Assembly: GCF_963678635.1 (NCBI RefSeq)
Contig: NC_087065.1
Location: 74,969,345-75,033,344, forward strand
DNA length: 64,000 bases
Direction: 5' to 3'
DNA from: Symsagittifera roscoffensis
Taxonomy: Eukaryota > Xenacoelomorpha > Acoela > Convolutidae
This document shows positions 1-12,100 of this stretch, in pieces. The notes beneath the pieces are model-generated. The model ran no database searches. It was not told the DNA's origin and saw only the letters and a list, made by a program, of their open reading frames with translations. Position 1 is the first letter of the stretch. Every line of letters begins with the position of its first letter. The translations under genes and the position numbers were made by a program.

Positions 1-360
1 ATCATACACGGGGGCCATTCTCATGCGCGAAGGACCGGATGTGCGAAAAAAACTCGTGAGCAAATGACCGAAAATAAAACTAACCGAAAGTCAAATTTTA
101 AAAAGAAGCAATTGTCATTCAATTTAATGAAGCAAATATTTAGCTTCTTTTATAACGAAACTTTTGAAATACAAATTTTGTTCCAACTCGGCGGCGTCAG
201 ATTCAATATTTCTGCCGTTTTTATATTTGGCCAGTATCAATACTCATTCCCTGAAAATGTTTACTTTCTTTTCAAATTTTAGATTACTGAAATCTGATTG
301 GCTGATTTTTATTTTCGCGCATTCGGTCCTTCGCGTATGAGGGATTCCACCATCATACAC
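1..360. mobile_element. Inverted-repeat (MITE-like) element with 9-bp target-site duplication
   Basis: The direct repeat ATCATACAC at 1-9 and 352-360 flanks a 342-bp segment (10-351). Its two ends are inverted repeats of about 40 bp with a few mismatches; both carry GCGAAGGACCG near the tip. It has no credible coding capacity, so it looks like a non-autonomous DNA transposon. A 9-bp duplication is typical of Mutator-like elements, but family assignment is inference. A related, decayed sequence (CTGATTGGCTGA followed by TTTGGTCC) lies at about 2360-2503. Confidence 0.75.
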
Positions 361-381
361 GTTTCATCAACAGAAAATCCA

Positions 382-2330
382 TTTAAGCATAACAAACGAC
401 AAAGTAATTTGACATTTATTTTACAGCGAGGATAGACAAAAGGTTGGACAAACCCACTTAGCGCCTAGCCAAATTATGCTCAGATTCGAAAAGAAAAATG
501 TCAACAATTTAACACTAACTATGAATGACAACAAATCCCCAAATTCATTTCATTCCAATTGGTTCAATTTTTTTGCTTCTTATTTTGATTTATATAATTA
601 CGCTGTAATGTTAGCGATGGAACCCCTCACTATCAAGAATCTGGAAAAATTTAAATTTTGGGTTGGAAATTTAAATTTTCCAACCCAAAATTTCCGCTCC
701 GAAAGAAAACAATAATATACCGTTTTCTTCGAAAGTCGGAACAATAATGCTCAGAGCATTCATTTCAATAGTGGCCAATTAACAAATCAGCAGAAAAATT
801 AATCTGGCTCTATCGTGCAGCAGCACGACTGCCGCTACCGAGACACGAATGATCTTTTTGTGTAAAAAAGTGAAAAAAATTGCGGGAAGTTTAAACTAAC
901 AGCTTTCCAGTTTTTGAATCAATATCATAGAAAACCTGACATGTCAACTTAATATATATTTCCCAGTAAAACAAAATGACCATGCCTAGTTACAATTACA
1001 ATTTCTAATAATTTTCCAAAAAATGACTCGTCATTTTTTAATTTTACTTCAGTCTGAGCGAAAAAAGCAAAAAAAGGTACAAAGAAGTGTGTTAACTTAT
1101 TTATCCTCCCTGTTTATAAATGGGAGCACTGAATTGAAAAACAAAAAAGGCCAATAAAAACGGAGGGTTCGAAAACCTGAAAAACGCTCCGAAAGAAAAC
1201 AATAATATTCCGTTTTTTTCGAAAGTCGGAACAATAATGCTCAGAGCATTCATTTCAATAGTGGCCGATTAACAAATCAGCAGAAAAATTAATCTGGCTC
1301 TAACGTGCAGTACGAAAAAACTAACAGTGAAAAATTTAACAGTGAAAAACCAACCCAAAATTTAAGCATAACAAACGACAAAGTAATTTGACATTTATTT
1401 TACAGCGAGGATAGACAAAAGGTTGGACAAACCCACTTAGCGCCTAGCCAAATTATGCTCAGATTCGAAAGGAAAAATGTCAACAATTTAACACTAACTA
1501 TGAATGACAACAAATCCCCCAATTCATTTCATTCCAATTGGTTCAATTTTTTTGCTTCTTATTTTGATTTATATAATTACGCTGTAATGTTAGCGATGGA
1601 ACCCCTCACTATCAAGAATCTGGAAAAATTTAAATTTTGGGTTGGAAATTTAAATTTTCCAACCCAAAATTTCCGCTCCGAAAGAAAACAATAATATTCC
1701 GTTTTCTTCGAAAGTCGGAACAATAATGCTCAGAGCATTCATTTCAATAGTGGCCGATTAACAAATCAGCAGAAAAATTAATCTGGCTCTATCGTGCAGC
1801 AGCACGACTGCCGCTACCGAGACACGAATGATCTTTTTGTGTAAAAAAGTGAAAAAAATTGCGGGAAGCTTAAACTAACAGCTTTCCAGTTTTTGAATCA
1901 ATATCATAGAAAACCTGACATGTCAACTTAATATATATTTCCCAGTAAAACAAAATGACCATGCCTAGTTACAATTACAATTTCTAATAACTTTCCAAAA
2001 AATGACTCGTCATTTTTTAATTTTACTTCAGTCTGATCGAAAAAAGCAAAAAAAGGTACAAAGAAGTGTGTTAACTTATTTATCCGCCCTGTTTATAAAT
2101 GGGAGCACTGAATTGAAAAACAAAAAAGGCCAATAAAAACGGAGGGTTCGAAAACCTGAAAAACGCTCCGAAAGAAAACAATAATATTCCGTTTTTTCGA
2201 AAGTCGGAACAATAATGCTCAGAGCATTCATTTCAATAGTGGCCGATTAACAAATCAGCAGAAAAATTAATCTGGCTCTAACGTGCAGTACGACTGCCGC
2301 TACCGAGACACGAATGATCTTTTTGTGAAA
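382..2330. repeat. Two-unit tandem array, period 979 bp, with an internal ~490-bp sub-period
   Basis: The segment starting TTTAAGCATAACAAACGACA recurs 979 bp later with few differences. Within each unit a block starting CGCTCCGAAAGAAAACAATA (at about 697, 1186, 1676 and 2165) recurs every ~490 bp, so the array is built of smaller units. Each unit carries a perfect palindrome with 14-bp arms (653-693 and 1632-1672; arm AAATTTTGGGTTGG). The same 79-codon open frame occurs in both units (from 476 and 1455) but follows only from the duplication. The motif TTCGAAAGTCGGAACAATAA in the array also occurs in a dispersed repeat family elsewhere in the window. Confidence 0.85.
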
Positions 2331-2544
2331 ACGCCTCTGCTGCTAGACCACTGGGAGAGAATTTTGATTTCGGTCTGTCAATTTTGTTTTCGGTTTCTGC
2401 ATAATATATAGCGAAAAAAAAACTAGTCACAATTTTCTACTATTCTGATTGGCTGAATTTTTTTTTTTATAATTTGGTCCTTTTATCATGAGAATTGTCA
2501 CCTATAGTTTTAGCGCTACTACAAACACATTTTGTTTTCATATA

Positions 2545-2840
2545 CAGTACTGATTTAAATTAACCGGACAAAGCAAGCTAAACTTCAAATTTAAAACGCG
2601 TTTTTCTCTAATAGGGCTGAGTTCAGGTGAAAACTTATGAAGACAAAACTTGCTTAAAATTTTAGCAGGATTAATATGGTGTAATTTGTTTTGCAAAATT
2701 CGGGCCCAAAATTTTACCCCACAAATGGGCCATTTTGGCTTTTCTTAGTTAATCAAAAACTACGCCGAAAATACCCAGCCGATCACAGACATAATTATAT
2801 CAAAGTGAGCCCCTTACGTAGCCCAACAAACTTTATGAAG
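2545..2840. repeat. Single arm of a foldback-type dispersed repeat
   Basis: This segment matches, with divergence, the left arms of the palindromic elements at about 19588-20178, 37568-38300 and 47500-48204. It starts with a version of CAGTGCTGATTTAAATTAACC and ends near a TTACGTAGCCCAACAAA-like stretch. No right arm is visible before the guanylate cyclase exon at 3047, so it is probably truncated. Nothing else recognisable lies between 2841 and 3046. Confidence 0.5.
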
Positions 2841-3046
2841 GGTAGCTTTGTAAAACTAATAATTACCATGATCAATTTTACAATTTTTGTATCTGGGGCT
2901 GTGAAGACTTTTGTCTCATTTGATTTGATTTCAAATGCCAGTTTTTGTACCTTTTGATTTGATTGAATTATTTGTCTTTTTTTCCCAGAACTTTTCATTT
3001 TGCATAGACCATAATTTTAAAAAAAATGTCCGAGAAAGATTCTCAC

Positions 3047-3110
3047 CTCTGTCAGGACCGACATTGTCCATGGTAGATAGCTCAAACACATTGTTCAGAT
3101 GGTTCCTCAC
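3047..3110 (-). CDS. Guanylate cyclase exon 6 (H-NOXA domain)
   Basis: Acceptor TTTTTTCAG, then 64 nt encoding [18 protein letters not shown] and three more residues, then donor GTGAGA (phase 1). The NNVFEL stretch matches the NNIFELVT segment of fly atypical cyclases. It joins exon 5 in phase 0. The next exon is not in the window. Confidence 0.85.
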
Positions 3111-6100
3111 CTGAAAAAATATTTGCCGATTTGAAAGTTTTTTTGGTTTTTTCCATGAGAGAGAAACATTTGGCAGCTCCAATGAAAAAAAAACTGTAGC
3201 AGGAAAATTTAGTAACAGATACTAAAAAGTGACAGCTTTTTTCATACCTTTTTTTTCCTGCTTGTAAAAGTTCATGCATTGGTCAAATTGTATCGAATGC
3301 ACAGTTTTTATCCCAGCAAAATTCACGATTGATCGATTGGTTAAAACAATGAGAAACCAGCTTAATGACCTTGCTCCAGACCCTAATATAATAATAAGAG
3401 TTAATGGTTTCACGGCCAAGTCTTATTATCAAAAATTGGTTCCTCAGTAATTACTACAACAAAATTCTTTCGAAAATTTTTCAGTTTTTTTATTACTTTT
3501 GGTTGTTGGAGTGATTGATTAAAAGCAACCTACTACATCTTTGTGCAAATCACAGCACATAAAAGCAATTTTAGCACGGCGTCCGTGAGTTCAATAACGT
3601 TAAATGGGTTCCGCATCAAAACTCAGATTCCATACTCATGTTTCGAGTGTTTTTAAAAACTACCCGGGTTGACCTCCAAAGACCAAAAATACTAATCATA
3701 CAAATTTCATACATTTTGCTAAAATGGTTTCATCGAATTTTCAAAAATAATTTTTTCGACATAAAATAGGTATATCATATTAAATAAAAAAAAACAGTAG
3801 GACTAGCAACTTTTGATGGCAACGTTATTTTGATGGTGAAGTAATTTTGCAGTTTTTTGTTTTCAATTGCAAATTGAAATTCGTACTCAAACATTTTCCA
3901 CAAAAAATTTGCATGCAAAAAAAATAATTTTTGTGTGCATAACACAAAATTTGAATTTTTTCTCCGTTTCTCTGGATAACATAACTCGAAAAAGCTATAA
4001 ATAAATCTATTTCTTTTATATGGCATGTTTATGTTTTTCTTTATTATTGTCTGACAATTGAAAAATTCAAATTTCAAAATAACCATCTTTGAAAGTTTTG
4101 CGAAAAAATAAAATTTTGATGCTTTCAGTATATCATTTGTATAACAAAACATTATTATACAATTCAGATAGTTTCCACTGCATTGTAAATACAAAACGGT
4201 CAAACCGTTGGTGACTCTATTTTTGAGTTAATCATGGTTTTTGTCACTTGTGTTCGGCTACGAACACATTCCAAAATTTTTGAGAAACTAAACATAAAAA
4301 AAATTTTTTTTCTCGATTTATGGAAAAATGCTAATCCTAAAATTTCCATTTATGAAAAACCACTACTCATCGATTTTGCATGCAATTTTTTGTACTTATG
4401 GAATTGCATGAAAATTGTTTGATTAGCTTTTTTCCACATATGAAAATTGTATGACTAGCATTTTTATTCAATTGCTAGAAAAACTTTGGTAAATAAACCA
4501 GCCGAGGTATCAACCAGCCGAAAATACGTAAAAGTTATATTATACTTGTGTAGTTGTTGTATAACAAGTATGTAACATTTATAAAAGTTATGAAAATTCA
4601 TTTATATGATGTTATTTTTCGGCCGGCTTATATTCCGCGCATTTTTGGTTTTCGTTTGACTTATACTTCGGCTGCTTATTTTACTATCAGAAAAACCATC
4701 AGAATTCAAGTTACTTTTGACGAAACCAGTCCTGCCTAGTGAATTCCTTGTTGCCACATGTTCCTTGGTTTTACTGAATAAATTCTGGATCAAATTATAT
4801 CAATATAACATTTATTTTCTTCAAACAATTTTCTATTTGACTTTAAACCATAGAAAAAAAATCACATAAGATAAAAAAATAGCCATTTGACCTTCCACTA
4901 AAAAAGAATGTGGTAACTACTAAAACAAAAAACTTCTTTATATTTTTAGGAAATTTTTTTTCAATATTTTTTTGCGACATTTTCCGCACACTTTTTAGAA
5001 ACAGAAAGCCGTAAAAACCAGTAAAAAAACCCCATGAGGTATTTCAATAACAATTTTTTAAATCTTTATATCTTTTCAACCTCTATCTTTTTCAATATCT
5101 TTTTAACCTCTATGACAGAATTTGCGAATTTTTAATGAGTTCAACTAATTAAAATTTTTTGATTATAATTTTTGATTTTTTGACCTTTTCGGCAGATTTT
5201 AAAAATCAAGTGAGTTCAATAAATTCTATGGTGTCTGCAAAAAAACTCTACGCTCATATTTGTAAAAATATGTTGCATAGAGCAGCTTTTCAACATGGCC
5301 GTTAACTAATATGTCAGCCACTTTCAAAAAATATATATCAGTTAAAATATTTTGATTAATGACCAGAAAATAGATCAAATTTTATGAATTGCAGGTAATT
5401 TTTAATTATTAAGAAAACATCAGACTAAAACAACACAAAACCTACAACTGGAATTTTGTGAAATTAAAAAAACGTCCCGATTGACGCCAAAAACAAGTCT
5501 GAAGTATTGTGAATACGGTGATTATCGCATCACATCGCATCACATTTTTTCCAAAAATACGGTGACCAATAACTTTTTTCCAAAAATACAGTGACCAATA
5601 CGGTGACCAAAAACTTTTATCCAAAAATGCGGTGACCAATACGGTGACCAAAAATTTTTTTCCAAAAATACGGTGACCAAAAATCGCATCACATTTTTTC
5701 AAAAAGATTATAACAATTTTTATTCAGCTATGGGCAATTTTTGACGAGCAGAAGCGGTTATTTAAGGACAACTGGAACCCAATAAAGATAAAAAATGCCC
5801 ACATCCATTATTTTTTGTCCATGGTCGGAGCAAAAATCTATTTTGACCATCAGACTATATAGTAAAATTAATTGTTTCGACTTAACGCGCATTTTAATTT
5901 TTTAGACTGAAAGTCTTGCATGCATTATCCTGTTTTTCCTCGATTAGGTAAGACTGCCTCACCCTCAAGCAACGAGCATGGATTATGATGGGCCTTGAAA
6001 CACTGAATTTCAGTTACCTGGATTGCTCTAATATCTTGGCCAGGTTTTAGAATTAGATTTTGAAGCATTATTTTAGCAAATTAGCCAATTATTACGAGCA

Positions 6101-9100
6101 AAAGATCAAATAGGCTTAACACAATATATCAACACTTATTCAGTTCGATTGCATCATTCTGACATTTTGAATATAATCAAGTTTTTCAAAATATTGACAT
6201 TTAAACTGCTTATTCACCCGCCTTTTTTCTCTTCTGACCGTGACACTTTAAATTGAGTTCTTTGTTACCTCGTTTTTCCCCATTTTAAGTAGTCCCTCCA
6301 AACAATATGAAAAGAAAAAAAGAATAAATTTTCAATAGAAAAAACAACTTTTTATTTTTTTAGTCTTTGAAATGTCTTGCTCAATGTGACTTTGAAAAAA
6401 AAACAACAAATATAATATAATTACATTGTTGTATGTCAAGGTGATGGGTGGCTTTTTGAGCGTGAACACTTCGTCTATGGCCCTGCCCTGGGCATCGTCC
6501 ATGATAGTCTTTAGACTGCTCCCAACGGCCACTATGACCATGTTCTCATTGAAGACCACGTTGAAGGGGAATAGATAGAAGAATAGAGAGCTAGACATCA
6601 GAAATAGTCATAGTCAGACTAAACACATCTACCATCTATGGGTATAAACCAGTATAGCTCTCCCCTCGGCGTAGAGAGGGATAAAATCAGCGATTAACAA
6701 TGGGGGTAAACACAGGGTAACGAGAAACACAAAAAAATCGATGAGCACTTTAAAAAAAGGCTCTATAACATAGCGACATGAACTTTTTTGGCGCGCATTC
6801 TTCCTCAAAATAAATGTATATTTGCGCACAATGCAAATAAACAGTACCAAAAGAAAAACTTTTGGAGAATGCAGTTGCGTGCGCAGAAAATTCTCTAGGG
6901 GAGGGCGGTTTTTTGAAAAGTTTTTTTTTTGTTTTTAGGTTGATCAATTTGATTTTCCGAGCTATCCGAAGATACTATAAGGAGCTTTTTTAGCCAAAAA
7001 TTTTAGGCGTTTTTGGGCACTTTTTGAAAAACATTGACTAAGAAATTGCGTTTTTTCGGCGCGCGCTCCTCCCTTAAAATTTGTTTATACTGGCGCCGAA
7101 GGCGCCTTTAGAAAGTTTTTGAGGTTGATCAGCCTAAAATGGATGTGTCGTAAAATAATGCCAAAGGGGGGAGCCTTTGGAAAATTTTGGCAACCAGAAA
7201 TGAGGGGGAAGGAGGGCCCCCCGCTTCCCCCCTCGGCACGCTACTGAGAAAATGCCATCATATAGGTTGTGAGCTCTGGCTTTTTTCTGGCTCCTTTTCT
7301 GGCTCAGTTAACTGAAAAACCATTTACAATGACTTTTATGTTCTTAACTGCAACAAAACGTGTCAGCGTGAACAAAATAACAAATTGACATGTGAACTTT
7401 TTACATGCAAATTGCCGTATGAACAACTTTTCAGCAAGTGTATTTTTCTTTATATTTTTATGAGGGGGTGGGAAACTGGAAAAGAGCCTCAACTCTGCCA
7501 GATTCGGTATCCCCTCGGAATTTTTTGAGTTTTTAAGGTTAAATGAAGGAAATCAGATCAAGAAAACTACCGCTCATAATAAAGTGACTGGTCCGCCGGC
7601 ATCGTCTAATCTTTACCCAACACTTAATGTTTACTAATTTTTACCCAGGCTTTTCCACGAAATTCGATCCGTGAGTCGATCCCTGTGAGTATCTTATGAC
7701 TGCATAAATGTGCTCACTAAATAATTCAATCAATCAAAATTCCTTCTAAAGTTATTCTGGGAGACTTTTCAAACCTTTTACTTATGTCGCCTATCTTAGT
7801 AGGAGTTAGGGGGAAGGGGGGCGGGGTGTGAGGGGTTCTTACGAAGGGGGGGGGGGTTGTTAGATAGTGCTCGACTGCGTGACTGACTTAGTAATAATAA
7901 TAAATTGTATAGTAATAATGGATAGTTTCCAAGTGAAGCCATCACACGTACAGAATTACAAATGAATAATTTTTTTAATAGAAAAACATCACTTGAGAGA
8001 GACTGACTTGCTGATGGTGAGGTCGTTCCTGAGACTGCTGCGGGGTCTGGCGTCGTCGGAGGTGTTGGAGAGAGTGTTGTCGAACTTCATCCTGTAGGAG
8101 ATGTTTGTCATGTCGCTCACAATGTTTTCACTCAAGATGTCAATCATCACATTTGTGTTGTAGAACTCACGACACACTGCCTCCAGTTGGCCTGATCAAA
8201 ACAAAATGGCGACATAACCTCCACCCCCCCCCCCCCCATATGGCTACAACTTTCGTAACTAGACTAATTGTGGGGGGGATGGGCTCTTTTTCCTTCCCCC
8301 CTCCCACCTCACACAAGCATCAATTTTATGGTTTAAGGATTGGTTTTACAAGGTTAATTATGAAGATCAAATATGTTTGCCAGGGCCTAATCAGTCTGCA
8401 TGTCAATTTTTATGACAATCGGACATTGTGAACAGTAACTTGAGTTATAAAAATTTGCAGGTGGGGTGGGGGGGGGGGGGGGTGGAAGGAAAAAGAGCCG
8501 GGGAATGTTACGAAAAAAAATTAGATTCGACAAGTGTGCGCTCAATCTCCGTTATTTGGTAAAACTATGAAGTCGAATGCTTTGAATTATAAAGAGTATT
8601 TATCGGCAAAGACTCTCAGAAAAATCAATATTTTATCATAATTTTGGTCAAGCATAACATCATATAACTTCAATTCTGAACTGTCCGTTTTTGGTACAAA
8701 ACGGCGCAAGCTAGCCACAAGAACCGGTCGGTAATGTCCTTGAGACAAATTGCTCTTTTTGGCGGTCAACCTTAATCAAGGCTGAACCGAATTAGAACCA
8801 AAAAAAACAGTAAAAAACGGTCAAATGGGGCTATAGCCCCTCGGGTCTACATGTTTTAAGGTCTGCATATGGGGGGACTCGAACCCGGTTGACCGGCGTG
8901 AGAGACTTGTCTCTAGGCCGCTCGGCCAACTGTGCTTATTGTTGTTACATTTTAGTTCAGTTTTATATGCATCTATACTCTACATTCTATACTCTACATT
9001 TGCATTGCAACATCCTCCCCCCCTGAAGAAGGAAGAACCGGAGCGAGCTTAACGGTCGGCCGCGTGACTTCACGGGTTGCGGTCCTGACAAGGGCGGATC

Positions 9101-12100
9101 GGGCGCAACCGTCCTGTCCGTAGTTTAGCTTGACGATTCGGGCGAGAGGGTAGTACCCACGCGGACTATCGGGCTCAATCACCCACACGAGATCGCCTGT
9201 TTTAAGAGTAAAGTCAGAATGAGTGTGCCACTTGACACGCTTATTCAGCGAGGGAACATATTCTCGAAGCCAACGAGACCAAATCGCGTTAGCATATGAC
9301 TGCGCTCGCACGTACCTTTTCTTGTGATCGAAGTGCTCCCCGGGTAAAAGCGAAGGAAAGCTTGTGGCATGTTGTCCAAGCAAAAAATGGTTTGGGGTTA
9401 ACGCTTCTAACTCACGTGAATCGGTACTAACGGGAGTGATTGGCCTCGAATTCAAAGCCTGTTCAACTAAGCAGAGTGTTGTTCCTAACACCTCTTCAGT
9501 GACTCGCCTACTGCCTAGGATATCGTACAGCACGCGCTTCACGCTTCGGACGAGGCGTTCCCAGGAGCCGCCATGATGGGGTGCGCCTGGCGGGTTAAAC
9601 TTCCAAGTAACACCTTTGTGTGCAAAAATGGTCGGAGCCATGCCATTCCAGCTCTTGATGCAGGCAAGTAATTCCTTTTCCGCACCAACGAAGTTCGTGC
9701 CATTATCCGACCAGATTGTGCTTGGCGTACCACGGCGCGCAACGAACCGTTCAATGCCCATGACACACGAACTGGTGTCCAGAGACGGTACAATCTCAAG
9801 GTGTACAGCCCTGGTAGTGAGGCAAGTAAAAAGAAATCCCCATCTTTTTTCCGTGCTTCTGCGAACCGGAACGTAAAGCGGTCCAAAGTAATCCACACCC
9901 GTATGATTGAAGGGTGGTTGCTTGTATCCGAGACGTTCGACCGGTAAATCGGACATAATTGGCTGGATGGTGCTTGCTTTGCGTTTACGGCATGTCACAC
10001 ATTGATTTTCGACAGACCGAAGTAGTCGACGCAACCCAAGTATTGCAAATTTCATATTTAAAACGGAGCGCATGTAATCTAATCCTTGATGAAAATGCTT
10101 ATGGTGGAGGCTGCGGGCCAACAAACGAACTAAGGTATGTCGGGCGTCGAGTATTATTGGGTGCTTAGTATCAAACTCGGTATCCACTAAGCGCACAATC
10201 CGTCCGGTGGAACGAATGATTCCAGCGTGACCGATAAATGGCGAGTATGTGGCAATTTTACTACTATTCTTAATAGGTTTGCCAGCGGTGAGTGTTTTTA
10301 ACTCAACGGGAAAGGATTCCATCTGAGCAAGATGAATCAGTTTGCTTTCTGCAATATCAAGTTCAGTGGGGTCGGTGATTCGTAAGTCTTTACCACGAAA
10401 ATGCTTATGTGAAGGCAACACCCTCAACATAAAAGCGACTACTCGTTTATATCTTGTAAAGGAACTGAACCTTTCCCAATTGAACCCGTGTTCGGGATGT
10501 TTGATTGATGTGACATCGGTGACGAAGGAAGATGATGTCTCCAAGCAATTATCAACATCACAAGAAGGACCCTTCAAACGAATTTTATTGATTACACGTT
10601 CGTCGGGTAAAAACGGCCAATCAGTAGTCCTGAGAATGCTCGGACCAATAACCCAGCTGCTATCCTTGAGGGCTTCCGAAGAAATCCCCCGCGTACCGGT
10701 ATCAGCTGGATTATCGCCGCTCAGAACATGGTGCCACTCATCAATAGTGGTCGACTCGAGGATTTCGCCGACACGATTAGCGACGAATACAGGTAATTTT
10801 TCAGTGGAGTTTAGCCACTGCAAAACTGTTGTACTATCTGTCCACATAAAGACATGATTAATAGAGACGGTAAGGGCGGTCAGTATATCATCTTTTAGTC
10901 GTGTGGCGAGCAGAGCAGCTTGAAGCTCTAGCTTCGGTATCGATAGCGCTTTCATGGGCGCAACGCGAGCTTTACCAAAGATGAAGGATATTTGAGTTTT
11001 ATGCGAGCTCGCGAGTCGCGCACGCAAAAAACCAACAGCACAGAAAACGTCCTGCGAGCTATCACCGAACATGTGGAGCTCAATTTGATCAACAGGCTCT
11101 GTGAAGTAACAACGGGGAATAGTCAATTGCCCTAAGAGAGGGAGACCGGAGTGCCACTCGAGAAACTTATCTCTTATGTCTTCTGGCAATTCGTCGTCCC
11201 AACTTTGACCACTGATTTTCCAAATATCTTTCAGTAAAAGACGGGCCCTAACTGTGTATGGAGCTACTAACCCAACAGGGTCAAACACAGAAGAGACGAA
11301 ACTCAAGACGGTTCGTTGAGTTATTGCTTTATCGAGAGGACGATCCACGCCTCTGCTAACAACCAATGTGTCTTTCACATGGTCCCACTTAAGACCTAAG
11401 ACGTGTGATGATCGTTCGGCACCGTTACATATTTCCTTGATGGGTGAAGATGAGGTTTCGGATTCCTCGGGGTTCATTGCTGAAGTGATTTCATCAGCAT
11501 TACTGACAAATTTAGTCAAATTAAATCCTCCCACTTTTAGTAAGGAATCAAATCGCGACTAGTTTTAATTGCTTGGGTAACGTTCTCGAATGAATCCAAG
11601 TAATCGTCCATGTAAAACTTTTCATTTACGACTGAGGCGGCCTCAGGGTATGTGGACATATTATCAGTTGCTGTTTTTTGCAACGCGAAATTGGCGCACG
11701 TAGGTGAATCCCGTGCGCCGAATATATGGCGAGTGTACTGATGAACTACCACATCGGAAGTGGTATCCTCCCGCCACAAAAAACGGAGCGAAATTTGATC
11801 GCGGGCAAGGACTCCTACCTGGAGGAACATACCCTCTATATCCGCGGAGACGGCGTACTTATGTTGACGGAATCGCAAAAGCACAAAAATTAAATTTTGG
11901 AGTAGGTCAGGACCCACCAATAAGGACTTATTTAAGGATGTGCCGTGAAACTTAGAAGCCCCATTAAGGACTCGGCGCACCTTACCCGGCTTATTCGGAT
12001 TTATGACGGGATGGTGCGGAAGATACCACTCGCGATCGGAACGCTTACGTGGATCATGCGGTTCGACGGTAACGACATAGCCTTTCCTAATGTCCTCTCT

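Larger units (their letters stand above)
3111..6424. other. Guanylate cyclase intron 5: repeats only
   Basis: The intron contains a copy of the CCCGGGTTGAC inverted-repeat element (about 3663-4480), a short tandem repeat of TACGGTGACCAA motifs (about 5520-5690) and a SINE fragment (about 5957-6005). The rest is AT-rich with no exon-like segment. Confidence 0.6.
6591..8007. other. Guanylate cyclase intron 4: dispersed repeats
   Basis: The intron holds a copy of the GGCGCC/poly-C dispersed repeat (about 6895-7247, minus orientation), preceded by a smaller fragment of the same family near 6775-6835. A 220-bp inverted-repeat element follows at about 7268-7487. A G-rich stretch lies near 7801-7860. 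No other exon-like segment is visible. Confidence 0.6.

Noticed and set aside
476-1694. Duplicated 79-codon frame in the tandem array
   Set aside because: It is identical in both units because of the 979-bp duplication, is composed of AT-rich low-complexity codons and spans the palindrome. No protein family resemblance.
3775-4203. 142-codon minus-strand frame
   Set aside because: It lies wholly in a CCCGGG inverted-repeat element and consists of Phe/Lys/Asn-rich low-complexity sequence.
8587-8769. 60-codon frame present in both LTRs
   Set aside because: It is identical only because the LTRs are identical. Short, no family match, and placed across LTR regulatory sequence.
8866-8935. Functional tRNA gene on the minus strand
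   Set aside because: A and B boxes are good, but the acceptor and T stems do not pair well and the 3' part merges into shared LTR sequence.
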